From the NCBI GenBank assembly GCA_000708835.1, contig DF237030.1:163907-227906 (forward strand): a stretch of 64,000 nucleotides of DNA, read 5' to 3'. Both the position numbers and the translations under genes were made by a program. How positions within the stretch are numbered: position 1 is the first letter of the stretch; each line of letters starts with the position of its first letter. Origin of the DNA: Klebsormidium nitens. Taxonomy: Eukaryota; Streptophyta; Klebsormidiophyceae; Klebsormidiales; Klebsormidiaceae. Shown here piece by piece: positions 18,665-30,600 of this stretch. The notes under the pieces are model-generated. The model saw only the letters and a list, made by a program, of their open reading frames with translations, was not told where the DNA came from and did not search any database.

Positions 18665-21600
18665 ATGGACCCACCCAAGGTCTCGTTTGAAGCGCCTGGT
18701 GTTCGTTCCCAGACCCAGCGCAGTGTCACTGCAACAAATAGCGGGCTCAGCAGAACCCCGAGCGACCAGCTCCCAGAGCAAGCCAGGAGCTCAAGGGTGC
18801 AGTTCAGCGACTTATCCAAGCGTCTGCTGACTAAAGCGAGAAGGGGGGCGACCAGCTTTGTCTTTTCTGACCGCATGAACAGTGAGAAGCTGGATAGATA
18901 TGGTTTGGGGCCGATAGCTTATGAGGAGCTGCCGGATGAGGAGGTCCTGGCTGCCCTGGCCGCAGAGCATGAGTTTAGGGTGCGCTACACATGCAAGGGC
19001 CTGGAGCTCTGCTGTTTTATGCTCTTCGGCCTCGTCTTCTTTGTCGCTGTGGCTTTGCAGGCAAGCATCTTCTCTCACTCCTACCAGTTCTTTTCATTTT
19101 CTTGCCCCGTCTTACTCTTGAGTAGAATAAAAAGAAAAAGCTGAAAAGCCCTTGTTTTTTCAGTGCACTATGCGGGTTGAGCTGGTGTTTGACAAGGACG
19201 TGCCACACTTCCTAGGCCCTGTCTTTTGTTGTAGCTTCTCTTGAAGCACCTGAAACTTTCAAGATCGGAAGGTTTACAATCGGCAAGCTGTCGTTTCATG
19301 TTCTTCATAACGTTCTCTTCTGCATGGAGTTACAGTGGCCCCTCTTTCTCCCCACGTCTCCCATCGTCCACAGACACACTGACTTTTGGCGTTGCAAGGT
19401 CCAAAGGTTTACATGTACCGTATCTCAGATCACCCTGCTAACCTGTCTCGCAAGCGTTGGTGGTGCACGTCATTGAGGTGGTTAAGACGTATAAGGAAAG
19501 CTTTTGGGATCCAGATTGACATTCCGAAAGTTGCGGAAAGTCCTCTCCCTTGCCTTGAGGGGGGAGGAAACGCGTTGATTGAAAGCTGGGGATTACATGG
19601 TTGGGGAGCGGTCACATCGATAGTCCTTTACGCAGAATCTGGTCTGGATTCTCCCAGTGATTTTTATTAGGAGGAGTACACTCAACTGTCAGATCAAGGG
19701 GGTTGCTAAGATGCAGCATTATGCTTGTACTTCTACTCTCTTATTTTTCCGAAACTTGTTTGGACCTGATGCATGCGGCCAGGAAACTTGGTTGCAGCTC
19801 CTTGCCCTCTGTGAGACTTATTGGAACGGTTCGTATTCAGAGCCTTAGCTTTCACTACAACCAGGTCAGTGTGTCAACAAATCTCTCGTTTGCAGTGAGC
19901 GTCTCCCCCAACAAACCTCTGGTCAAAGAAAGCTCAGCGTATCTCAAACTTGTTGCTGCCCCCAGCGCTGCATAGATTCGTTTAGTCATGTGTTTGCCCT
20001 CCTGTTGCAGTGGAGTGCACCAGTTGTCTTTCCTTTCAGCCCCCAAACTTTTAAGAACCCCAAAAAAGCCTGACAACTTGTGAGTTGAGATTCTGGAACC
20101 GCCGCCCCTTTCCTGCAGATCCGGGCTGCGCACTCGTTTGGCGTCAACAACACTATCTTCTCGCGGCTTCCGCTGGACCCCTACTCAGGGGGTCTGTTGA
20201 AAGAGTTTCCCTCCATGGACTCGCTCGTGAATTGGGTGAACACCTCACTTGTTTCCAACATCTGGATGGACCCAGGGTGAGAGCCCCCTTTACTTCCATG
20301 ATGACGCCTCCTCTTCACGTTAACAAACTGCATCTCATGCTATTGCACCCTTGCTTTGAAGTTTTATCCTGGGGTCTTGGGTTTGCGAGCCTTACCTGCT
20401 CAAACACAAAAGCCGTCATCCCCATTATTTCACCTTCTCTGGATGCAAGGAACAGAAGTCTAGACTTCAGATTGCACTGACTGATTCGATTGCTTGCCTG
20501 TGCTTTGGTAGGGGCCTGGATGATCTTTTTCATCCGAAGTATTAATGAGAAGCATGTAAGTCTTCAACCCCGCTGGCGATTTATCGTCTCGGAAAAGATC
20601 AGGCTCACTCTTCGGTCCAGCACACTCCAGACTTTCTTCTCTTCAAGCAAGCAAGAACAATTTGCCTATAAATAACCAGTCAGTATTGCTGTTTCGGCAG
20701 CTGCGGGAATGGCGTCTGTGACTATCCAATGGAACTTCCTGGTGGCATCTACGCTGATCGGGGCTGTCCGGAAGACTGCGGCGACGTTCGGGATGCATCC
20801 GTTCAAGTACTCCTGTCGGGCGAGTGAGTGCCTCATCCTTCTTACTGTTTCTCGATTTGAGCGAGACTCGCTGCTGGCATAGATTCGTGGCTGGCAAGTG
20901 ACATCATAGTCGCTCTGGTGTTTCTGACATGGGTCAAGCGAGAGCCGCCTGTGTATAAAAGCCGCCGTCAGGTTGGTGAAGCACGTAGGAAAGTAGTCTT
21001 GATGTTGGGTCATTGTGCTGCACCGCAATGCGAAAGTCGTCTGGAAGGGACAGATTGCACTGCCCATGTATGCTCACGGCAGTTCCTTTTCACGAGCGGA
21101 CGATATTGATTTGCTTAAGCATTCTCCTCTCAGCAAAATTTTCACCTTCTCAAGGATCAGACGTGTTCATGGCCCTGCGTTTGGTCGTTTCCTGCAATGC
21201 GTCTGCCTTCAAGTTATCTCGGAAGGCGTTCCATCAGTCTCCCAGGGTGGTCTACCGCCCTATCGTGTCTTGCAGGGTGACCAGAAAAGTTGCAGATTGC
21301 GTATCATCAGCGAAGCCGAGAATTCGCGGTCTGTCTCTCATTCTAGTTTCGCTTGGTGCTTGAAGTGTCCCCCGTTTGTGCCAGGGCTGCTGCCGCCTAT
21401 CTGAAATCCACCGCCACATATCCAATCCAGATGTGCTGGACCTTTGGTGGCGCCTCTGACTGCATGTAAGGTTTCAATCCTCTGATTGTTTTGTTTCAAG
21501 CTTTGCTTCTCGTTCCTTTACTTGTCTAAACTCAGAATTCAGGAAAGCAATAATGTATCCTCGGCTGGCGGTGATACTAGGGCAGAAAGTTTCACTTGTA

Positions 21601-24600
21601 TGGGGTCCCATCGTTTTATAGGGGCAGGCACGTGCAGATCAAGGTCTACTTCGAGGCTTTGCTCACTCTCTCCCTTTCTAGGGCGGACCCCGGGTGGAAA
21701 CTCGAGGGGTCCGGTCTTTTACGGCGCAGAAGATTTCAGGATCCTGATGTGTAAATTTTGGGTTTGAAGCGTCAGAATTGTGTTCTGTATCGATTCCTGT
21801 ACGCTCCACAGTTTTGTCCGACAATCTACATCTTTGTTTCTGCTAACGCTCTTTGATCCTGCTTTCGACAAATACAAATGTCATCGAATCATTTATCATC
21901 AGATTTAAACAAGTCGCTACCCCCTGCTTATCCCCCCATTCTGCTCGCGTTTGATGGACGAGTCTCGTCCGTGCAGTGAAGGCACACCGCAGCCTGTTCA
22001 ATTGCTCTTCAAGGACTCCATACTGATCCAGGTACGCTTTCATCGATTCCCATCTGGACGTTCGCTCGTCATCTCATCACGGAGACTTGAAAGCAAAAGC
22101 AGCGGCACAGTGCGTCCCCGTCTTTGCAAAGCTTGCATTGAAGGTTTCACCAGTGAGCCGTTTACGATACTCCCAGCTGATTGGTGGATTGCGACCCTTG
22201 CCTTGATCTGCAGTACAACCGACAAAGGTCGGCAGGTTTGCAAAGGCTGTGATTGGGTCAGAAGCGCCCCGTGGCGCCTCGCTTTAGAAGCTCAAGTCCA
22301 GAAAAGAACAGGGATTAGAAAGGAAGGAACGGGCAGAAGATTGGAAGAAGAACAGGAAATTGACTTGAATAGAAAGCAAAGGAAGAACCTTCAAAGAATG
22401 TGCGATGCAAGGCCCGGGAGTAAGCGTGTGGTCCATGATAGCGCGAAATCCCGACAGAGTATTTCTGATGCAGATTGACTACTTTTTGAACGAGAGTCCC
22501 GATGCCACGTGGCACATTATTGTACCTTTCGGAGGTCAGTCCGTTTGATTGTTCCAATGGAAGGTCCGGGGTCGATCGAAAAGCGCTGTGTTCTTCTATT
22601 GTAAACTCCGAATATAGCGCAGACAGGTAGGATACCGTCCCTGCTTCATAGCTTTGCAAATAAGTTTCTTGTTTTTTGAGCAATTTGAAGAGCGAACGTG
22701 GACGTCAGCCCTTTTGTTTGACGTATGACTTGACTTGAGCGGCGTTTGCTCACAGGTCAAGAGGCGCAAGTATCTCTGGCGTCGCGAGAACAAACTGTCC
22801 TGGTGAGCAGCTCGGTCATGCCTCTTAACTGGAAAAGCAATTCTTCGCATTTGAGAGCTGAGACTATCTCAAGGAGTCACTGACTCTAAAGCTTTCTAGA
22901 TTAGCTCATCTTGACACAGTTAGAGTTCTGGGTACCTCTTGGAGACTGGAGAACTCGCTCATGTGCAGAATGGGACGAACTATTCCCTAACTCTCCCCCT
23001 TCACCTCAGGTGTTTGGCGGCCCAAACGGCTACACGCACATTCCCCAAATTAAGACGTGGTGGCTCTGGCCTTCGGACGGCAACCGGACGGTCGTTTTGG
23101 ACGGCCGAGCGCTGCTGGACAACGTGGAAGCCGCGGACGCTTGCGTCAGCCTCGGGTTCAACTACACGGTCCAGTGCCAGGTGCCCTTTGCTGGTGAGTA
23201 GGCAGTTTATGCAGGTTTTGTCTTTGCAGATCTTTGTTTCTTCTCTTTTTCGCGTGTGCTATCAAGCAGCAAAGCTTGTATTAAGCGCTGCATTGGACTG
23301 TCGGGAATTCACTCCGCTTTCGAAAGAACAAAAGTTTTGCTTTAAGTACACAGCGCAGCGCCAGGCTGCTAGCTCGTACGTTGTTTTGAGCTCCAGCATG
23401 ATTCCACCTCCTACACGCGGTTGCTGTATTGGCCTACAAAAGCAACGAAAGCCATCACCGTACGAGTCTGAGACGAAGCAGAGTCTACTCCCGAAGGCAA
23501 CAAGTTTTATCAGAACCCTCGCGAAACCGTTACAGAATCGTCTTTCAGCAGACAATCCTAAAGGGCTAATTCTGCTTTTTCCAGGCACCATCCTTCCGCC
23601 CGCCGACGGTTGCTGCGTCGGTCTCAACAATCAAACGATCGCCCTGGAAGGCATCAACCCGCGCAAGCTCTACCAGCAGCTGCTCCTGACGACGCCACGT
23701 GTCATTGGGGCGGCCGACAAGCAATCCAACAGGTAGGCAAATCTTGGAAGTCGAGCCAGCTTCTTTGTACGGTTGATCGTACTTTGTCATCTATGTATCT
23801 TCGGATAAGTCCTGCCTGCGCGTCGAAAGAACCGACTTAGGCAACATCCATGTCGTCAGAAATCCAATCTTGCATCCATACGCATGACTTAAATCTCCAG
23901 AGTCCCAGAGACCCACAAACAGTTTGCCACACTGCTTTCCCAACATCGGCTCGGGTTCGGCTCCCTCACTGCAGCATCTATGTCGTTTTCCGACTGCTTT
24001 GATCGGGCCCTGGAGAGTCACGAGGAAGACCTGAACGAATGTCGCTGCTGACGTCAGCTCGTCAGGATGCTGACGTCAGCTTGTTTGCGCGGCAGGGTGA
24101 TCGCGGGGCTGCTCTTCCGGCAGAGCCGGCGGGCGTACTCCAAAAAAGAGTGCGGCGACTTTCAGCACATTTACAACAAGACGGGCCAGTTCTTCTACCA
24201 TGCCTACGGCAACCGGTGAGAATGCGCCCCCAGATTACGAGATTTGCATTCCTGAAAGCTGATGCTTCCAGCGGTTTTTCTGCCTCGGATCAACACCGGT
24301 GACCGAGGTCTGCTAAGTAAACGGTTTGCCAGATGTGCCGTCAGATGCGTGGCTTGCATGGAACGTTGGTTGCAACAGAGCAAACGCTGAAAATTGAGCC
24401 CTCGAAGATAAGTTCATGTCTCGTTGGCCCAACTTTCAGGGTAGTCAAGCTGAGTGCGCGCCAGCTTATTGCGACTCATAGCGCCGATGTCCGGACCGCA
24501 CTACACAAGCTTCAGCAGGATTTAAAGCACCCCTTCGGAGCCGGATTTTGCAGGCCTCACGACAAAACTTTTAACGGTTCTCCCATTCAGCATAAGTCGG

Positions 24601-27600
24601 TAAACTGATGAAGTGCTGCCTGCCCGAGACGAAATTGGTGTCAAAGTTGGAACATTGTTGCGAACAAAAGTCGCAAAATTCAAAGTCGAACGGGTCTGTT
24701 CCATCTTTCTTTTAGGCTTTCTCTGCAGTTGTGCGGTGGTTGAAACCTGGTGTGAATGCAACGGGATCGACCCAACATTTTAGCATTGTACAACCTTCTT
24801 ACATCCTACGATTTGAGCATAAAATTCACAATCTAATTTCGTTACTGCATCTATCAGGCCTTCTCCTTGTTGTCATGGATACGGTGTGGTGAACCCCTGG
24901 TGCGAGCACTACCCAATCGACCCGACAATGGACCCTTTCCACTTACCCTTCTGAATCATCACAAGCATGCAAATCGAGATTCACAAACCACTCGGATTAT
25001 GCCTAGTAATCCGAAAACTGTTACCTTCATGTTCTTTCGTAACCATAATATTGTATTACTCTATTCCTTGTTGTATCAGGTATGGGGTGGTGGATCCCTG
25101 GTGCGAGCACTACCCAGTTGACCCGCGCGCCCCGTTTGGCATCGACCCGGTCTTTCTGCCGTCGTCGTCACTCTACAACGCCAACCTGAGCGCACTCGAT
25201 TACTACAAGCCGGAAGAGATCTCAAGTCTCACGGGTCTGCCGTACGCCTTCTACGAGAGGGAGAGCAAAGCCGCTGTGAGAAGGGCTTTTTTACCCCCGT
25301 TTTCTAACTTGGTTACGGAAGTCTAGGGTTGAGCAACGCAAACTCAAGACTCTGCTCTGCTCACATTGTTGAGGTAGGGTTTCCACGGTTCTCTTTGCCT
25401 TCCCCAGGGGCCAAACACCGTTCGGAATTCTAGCCAGAAGTTTGCTTCAGGTGTCGAAAGAACTTCGTTATCGATGAAGGCGACTAGTCATAGAACAATC
25501 TTCTGCTTGCCCGTTGCAGGGCAAGGGGTATGAGGGTCCGCTATTATCAACTTGAGCAACGAAAGATGACCTCTCTTTGGGGCGCAGACCTCGACATTCA
25601 TAATGCAACTAACAAGGACTGTCTTTTCTTGCCAGCTGCAAAAGAGCTATGACGTTCTGCTCGACATTAACGTGAGCTCCGAAAGACGATCCTCTCAGCG
25701 CGGGACATCAACCTGAGCTCCGAAAGACGATCTCCTTAGTGCGGGACCTCGTCGATCATGCAGAGATTTAGAAAGACGAAATTTTATTCCTGTTGGCTGC
25801 AGGGCAAGGGCGATAACGTTCTACTCGACATCAACTAAGCATCAAAAGATGATTCTCTTTGGCCGCAGGTCTTGTTTCTCATAAAGCCTCTGACGAAGAC
25901 AACCTTTTGCGACAGACATGAACTATCTTCCGCTTGACCGCTGCAGGGCAAGGGCTATTAACGTTCTGCTCGACTCTCAACCTGAGCTCCAAAACATGAT
26001 CCTCTAAGCGCGGGACCTCGTCGATCATACAGAGACTAAGAAAGACACACCTCTTTAACTTTTCGCTGCAGGGCAAGGGCTATAACGTTTTGCTCGACAT
26101 CAACTCGAGCATCAAAAAGTGATCCTCTTTGGGCGCCGGACTCTTTCTTCGTAAAGCCTCTGACAATGACCACCTTTTGCGACAGACATGAACGGATATT
26201 CTGCTTGCCCGCTGCAGGGCAAGGGCTTTAACGTTCTACTCGACATCAACTTGAGCGCCCAACGTGCCCAAGACTGGTTCACGTATCTGGTGGACGGCCG
26301 CTTCTTCCACCGCCAAACCGACGAGGTCTCCATTCAGCTGCTCACATTCAACGGTACGCCTCTTCACAAAACTTTGAATCGATTCTCGAAAACCCCAACT
26401 TAAGAAATCAAGGTTCGAAGAACAGTGGGAAACCTTCACATTGAGATCGGGCCTCTTCTTACGGCAGACCGACGAGGTCTCCACTTAGCTCCTCACCTTC
26501 AACGGCACGCCTCTTCTTCCTATGCCCTGTATCCCGATCTTCAAAAGTCGCAATATCAGAAAAGCTGAGTCTCAGAAAGGTCATAGGGAAAACCCCCGCA
26601 CGTCGAGATCGGGCCTCTTCTCACCGCCAGAGTGACAAGGGTTCATCCAGCTGCTCACCTTCAACGCTATGGCTCTCCTCCCTACATCCACAGGTCCTCG
26701 GATGTCGAGCTTCGCAAACCCCATCTTAGAAAGCCTGACTTACAGAAAAGATTTAGGATCAAAACCCCTCACCACTTCCCAAAGCGCAAAGACTTCCGTC
26801 AAACCGTTTTGAGTGTTCTGAGTGAACGTCTTATTGACAGCGCTATTCCGTTCGGACGGATTCGTTGGCAGCAAGCGCTAAAGCGCAAGGGATCGTGTAG
26901 GTTCCTGAACAGCTATCAATAGTCTACTTCGGCGCATCTGGTGTCAGGAGGACAGGCCTTATCTTAGCGTTTCGAGCGTTTGTCGAATATTCGTCTGCTT
27001 GCCGGTCAGAATCGAAAATGGTCGATACGGTACTTTTGAGCAGGTAACTCCAGGTCTGGCGAAAAGAAAGAAAGTTTCACACACAACTTTCCGGCGTCGA
27101 ACGTGCCGAACAAAGAGCAGTACAATAGTTGCAAGTCTTTCTTGTTCTAAAGCTAAACTCAAGCCCCTCGTTTAACGCAGGCGTGTACCGGTTGTTCTCA
27201 GTCATGGACGTCCAGATCCAGTTTACAGACGCGGAGAGCCTCACGATCGTGCCACGTGTCGACTCTCTGACGGTCCCAGACTACGGCACGGGTGAGGGGT
27301 CCTTTTGGTAAAGTGCAGACACCTTCTGAGAGTTTGAACTTCTGCGAGCATCTGATGTTTTGAATAAAACGATGGACTGAAACTTGAAAGAACTCTGACT
27401 TATGATTGGGGGTCGCTGGAGATACAATAAATGGCCGGATGTCAGCAAGGGTGACGAAGGAAAAGCTTGAAAGATAGAAAATGAATTGGGCCTTCTAGAT
27501 ACGGCTGCAAAGCAGATAAGGAGAAGGAAAACTCACTTTTTTTTAAAGCCGTGATTGAAACAGACAGCCTCACGAGCGCCCTTGCCTTTGCGGCAGTGGC

Positions 27601-30600
27601 GTGGATCTTCCAGGGCCTCTTCTTCCTCGGCGTCATCTTCCTCGTCATCAGTGACGTCACCCGGATACTCAACTTCATCCGTCGGGGTCGCTTCCTGAAA
27701 GCGTACCGCAAGCCCGGCAGATGGGTCGTCACCCTTTCCAATTTGGCTTTCATCGCTTCCATTGGGCTGTGGTGAGCCGCATTTCACTGATCTTCTAACA
27801 TTATATCTTCTTAAAAAGAATTGTCTCTCTGGAATGGCCCGCGTACTGCTTTTGTGAAGATGAGGCTTCTTCATTGGGCTCTGATGAGTGGCATTCGTAC
27901 CGGTCTTCTGAAGTCAAGATGCTTGACACAGGGCGATTCAGTTCTCGAACGAAAACGCTTGACACAGGGTGATGCTTTTTCTTCCAACATTTCTGACGAG
28001 GGTCCGGTCCGACGAGTTCTGTGGTCAATGGATCCTTGCTCTGGTATTTTACGAGTGATCTTTCATACAAGCCCCGTGTTGCTTGAGAAAGCCGGAACAC
28101 GTATTGTTGGCTTGTTCGCAAGTTCCTCAGCAGGTCGCCGAGCATTATGCAAACGAACAATGGCTTTGATCAACTCAAGCTGCCGCCTTGCTTGCACTTT
28201 CTCTCTCATCGTTTTAGGGTCGCGCTCCTGCTCAAGGAATATAGCTTCGTGCCTACCTCCCGTGCCTACCTCTCGGATCGATCTGTTAAGAGTGTACATG
28301 TTAGTAGTCCGGTTGGCATGCCGAGTGTGGCTGGGATCCTCTTTTCGCCAAGCCGCTCTGTTGGGTCTAGAGAACTTTGGCGGGAATCGCACGCCCGGGC
28401 CTTTGCGTTCTTGTTGACCTGCATCTTTCTAGCCCCTGTTGCTCAAGGTCAAGCTCGTTACTCACTGCTTGAATCATCTCATAGGATACAGATGACCGTC
28501 TCTTCATGAGGATGTGAGAAAACTTACTCTCCTGACTAACATGCGTGAGCGCCCCAAAAACCCGCTAGACGTTATTCTGCGAGGCTTGCGGAATCTACAA
28601 CTTCGTACCTACCTTCTGGTCCTAGTCGAAACCAATTCTATGATGTCCCGTTAAGGAGGTCAAAAAGTTGTTGGTCCCGTCGTCAGACGATCGGCGATCC
28701 CTAAGAACCGCTAGCCTTCCTCTTTCCAGGGCCGCGCTGCTGGTCAAGATCGACAACTTCATGCCCAAAGCTCGTTTCAACGTGTACAATGATCTGAACG
28801 CCCCTGCGCGGTACACGCAACTAGCGGCGGACCCTTCTGGCGCGGACGAGCTGATGAGCACCTTCGACGAAGTTTGGAGTATCGTGCGGGTCAAGAAGGC
28901 ATACGTCACCTTGACGGGGGTCAAGTGAGTGAGCTGGCTCAGGTCGAATGCAAGGGTTTTTGAACATTCGTATACTCGTGCATTATTGTTCAGATTAAGC
29001 GTCCTGAGGTCTTTTTTGACGAATCTGCTTCCGAAACGCGTCTGAATGCGTACATCCTTTGGCAAGCTTTAAGTGAAAGTCGGGAGGGAAGTCCAATTTG
29101 AGAACGACAGATTGAGTTTCAACCATGTTGCTCTGCAAAAGCAAGCAAAGAATGATAGTCCGGATGTGTGATTGGTCTGTAAACGTCGTCACATTATTCC
29201 AGCCTGCTCCAAGTTAAGTTGCTTGCATTCTCTGCCTATTTCTGCCGAACAGCAGCCGAAGGCCTCGCCGTTGTACTCTGCTGCTGTCCATGACTTTCCG
29301 ACGAACCGCCGCCTACTCGTGCTTCACTTCTCTCTGTCCTTACGCAAACCCCCGGTTCCTTGCAGCATGATCCTGCTCTTCATCCGGGCCCTCGGTCTGA
29401 TGCACTTCCACCCGCGCCTCGGCATGGTCACGCGCACCCTGCAAGCGGCGTTCCCCGATCTAGTTGCTTTCTTCGTCATCTGGTGCATTTTCATGACGGT
29501 GTACGCCTTCATGGGCATGCTTGTCTTCGGGGACAACGTGCGCCAGCTGTCCACCTTCTGGCTCGCGCTCAACCAGTGCTTCGTCATGAGCCTCGGGGAC
29601 GTCTCGGTGAGTGCCACGTGTCCACCTGAGGGACTTTCCACGTCTTCTTTTTTCATGGCCCAAGGGCTTCATGATCCTGAATTGTGAAGAATCTAAAATT
29701 GCAAATCACGGAGAGTGCAAGACATCATGGCCCTAGCCCTCGACCTTCTGCTTTGCGCCTGCGTAGTCGCCTCGCTCCGTCTCTCGGGAACACTTCGGGA
29801 ACAATCCTCTGCCCGAAGTCAAGTTGCCCGCGTCTAGTTTTAACACTGCTCGTATGCCCTTCAATCCACTCATTCTTCGTTATCGGAGCAGAAAAAGAGT
29901 GCTCACGCTACAAGCGCAAGGATGTCTTGCGCCAACCTATCTGGGTTCGCCCTCAGATTGTTCACGCATCTTTGAGCCTCGGGGGCCTCTTGTGAGGAGC
30001 CTCTGTGCCCATGTGCCACAAAACATCTGCCTTCAAGATCTTTGCCTTCCCTGCTTCTTCGACGAAAGCTGGCGAGCCTCCCGTCTGTGAAGAATACACT
30101 TTTTTTTTTTTTTTGGAGGACCCGATGCCTGGTTGCATCCTTTAGAGACGCCTCCGCGTTCGCCCAAGCCTCGCAGATACTCAAGCTTGGGTTTTGAAGG
30201 TCTCACGCATCCACGCAAACCCCTGTGGGTTACAGAAGTCAACCCAAACTGACGCGTGTGGCTGCCGCTTGTGCGCAGGTGAACCAGGCGCTGCTTGACG
30301 TGGCGACGACCATTTGGGACAAGATCCCGTCGCGCATCTACTTTTGGTCCTTCAACTTTTTGGGCACGTTTATCATCCTGCAGTTCCTAGTGGCGATCGT
30401 CGTAGACGTGCTGCAGGTGGGTCGCTCACCGACGTTTTCGGGTCATGAAATTTGAAGGGCTTTGAGTGTTAAAAGCTTGTCTTTCTTGTTTATAGTATTG
30501 CTTGTTGCTTGAAGGATAATTGAAGTGCACTGGTTGCTTTCCGATCTTCGTGACGTCCGAGCTTAAGTAAAGTGTTCTTACCAATATGTCAGAGTCCAAT

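Noticed and set aside
20512-20555. Possible polycystin exon encoding a hydrophobic segment (AWMIFFIRS)
   Set aside because: Including it breaks the phase on both sides, while joining 20276 directly to 20701 restores the cysteine module in frame.
25500-26265. Spaced repeats resembling a CRISPR array
   Set aside because: Copies are degenerate, contain a eukaryotic splice acceptor and part of a coding exon, and the genome is eukaryotic.
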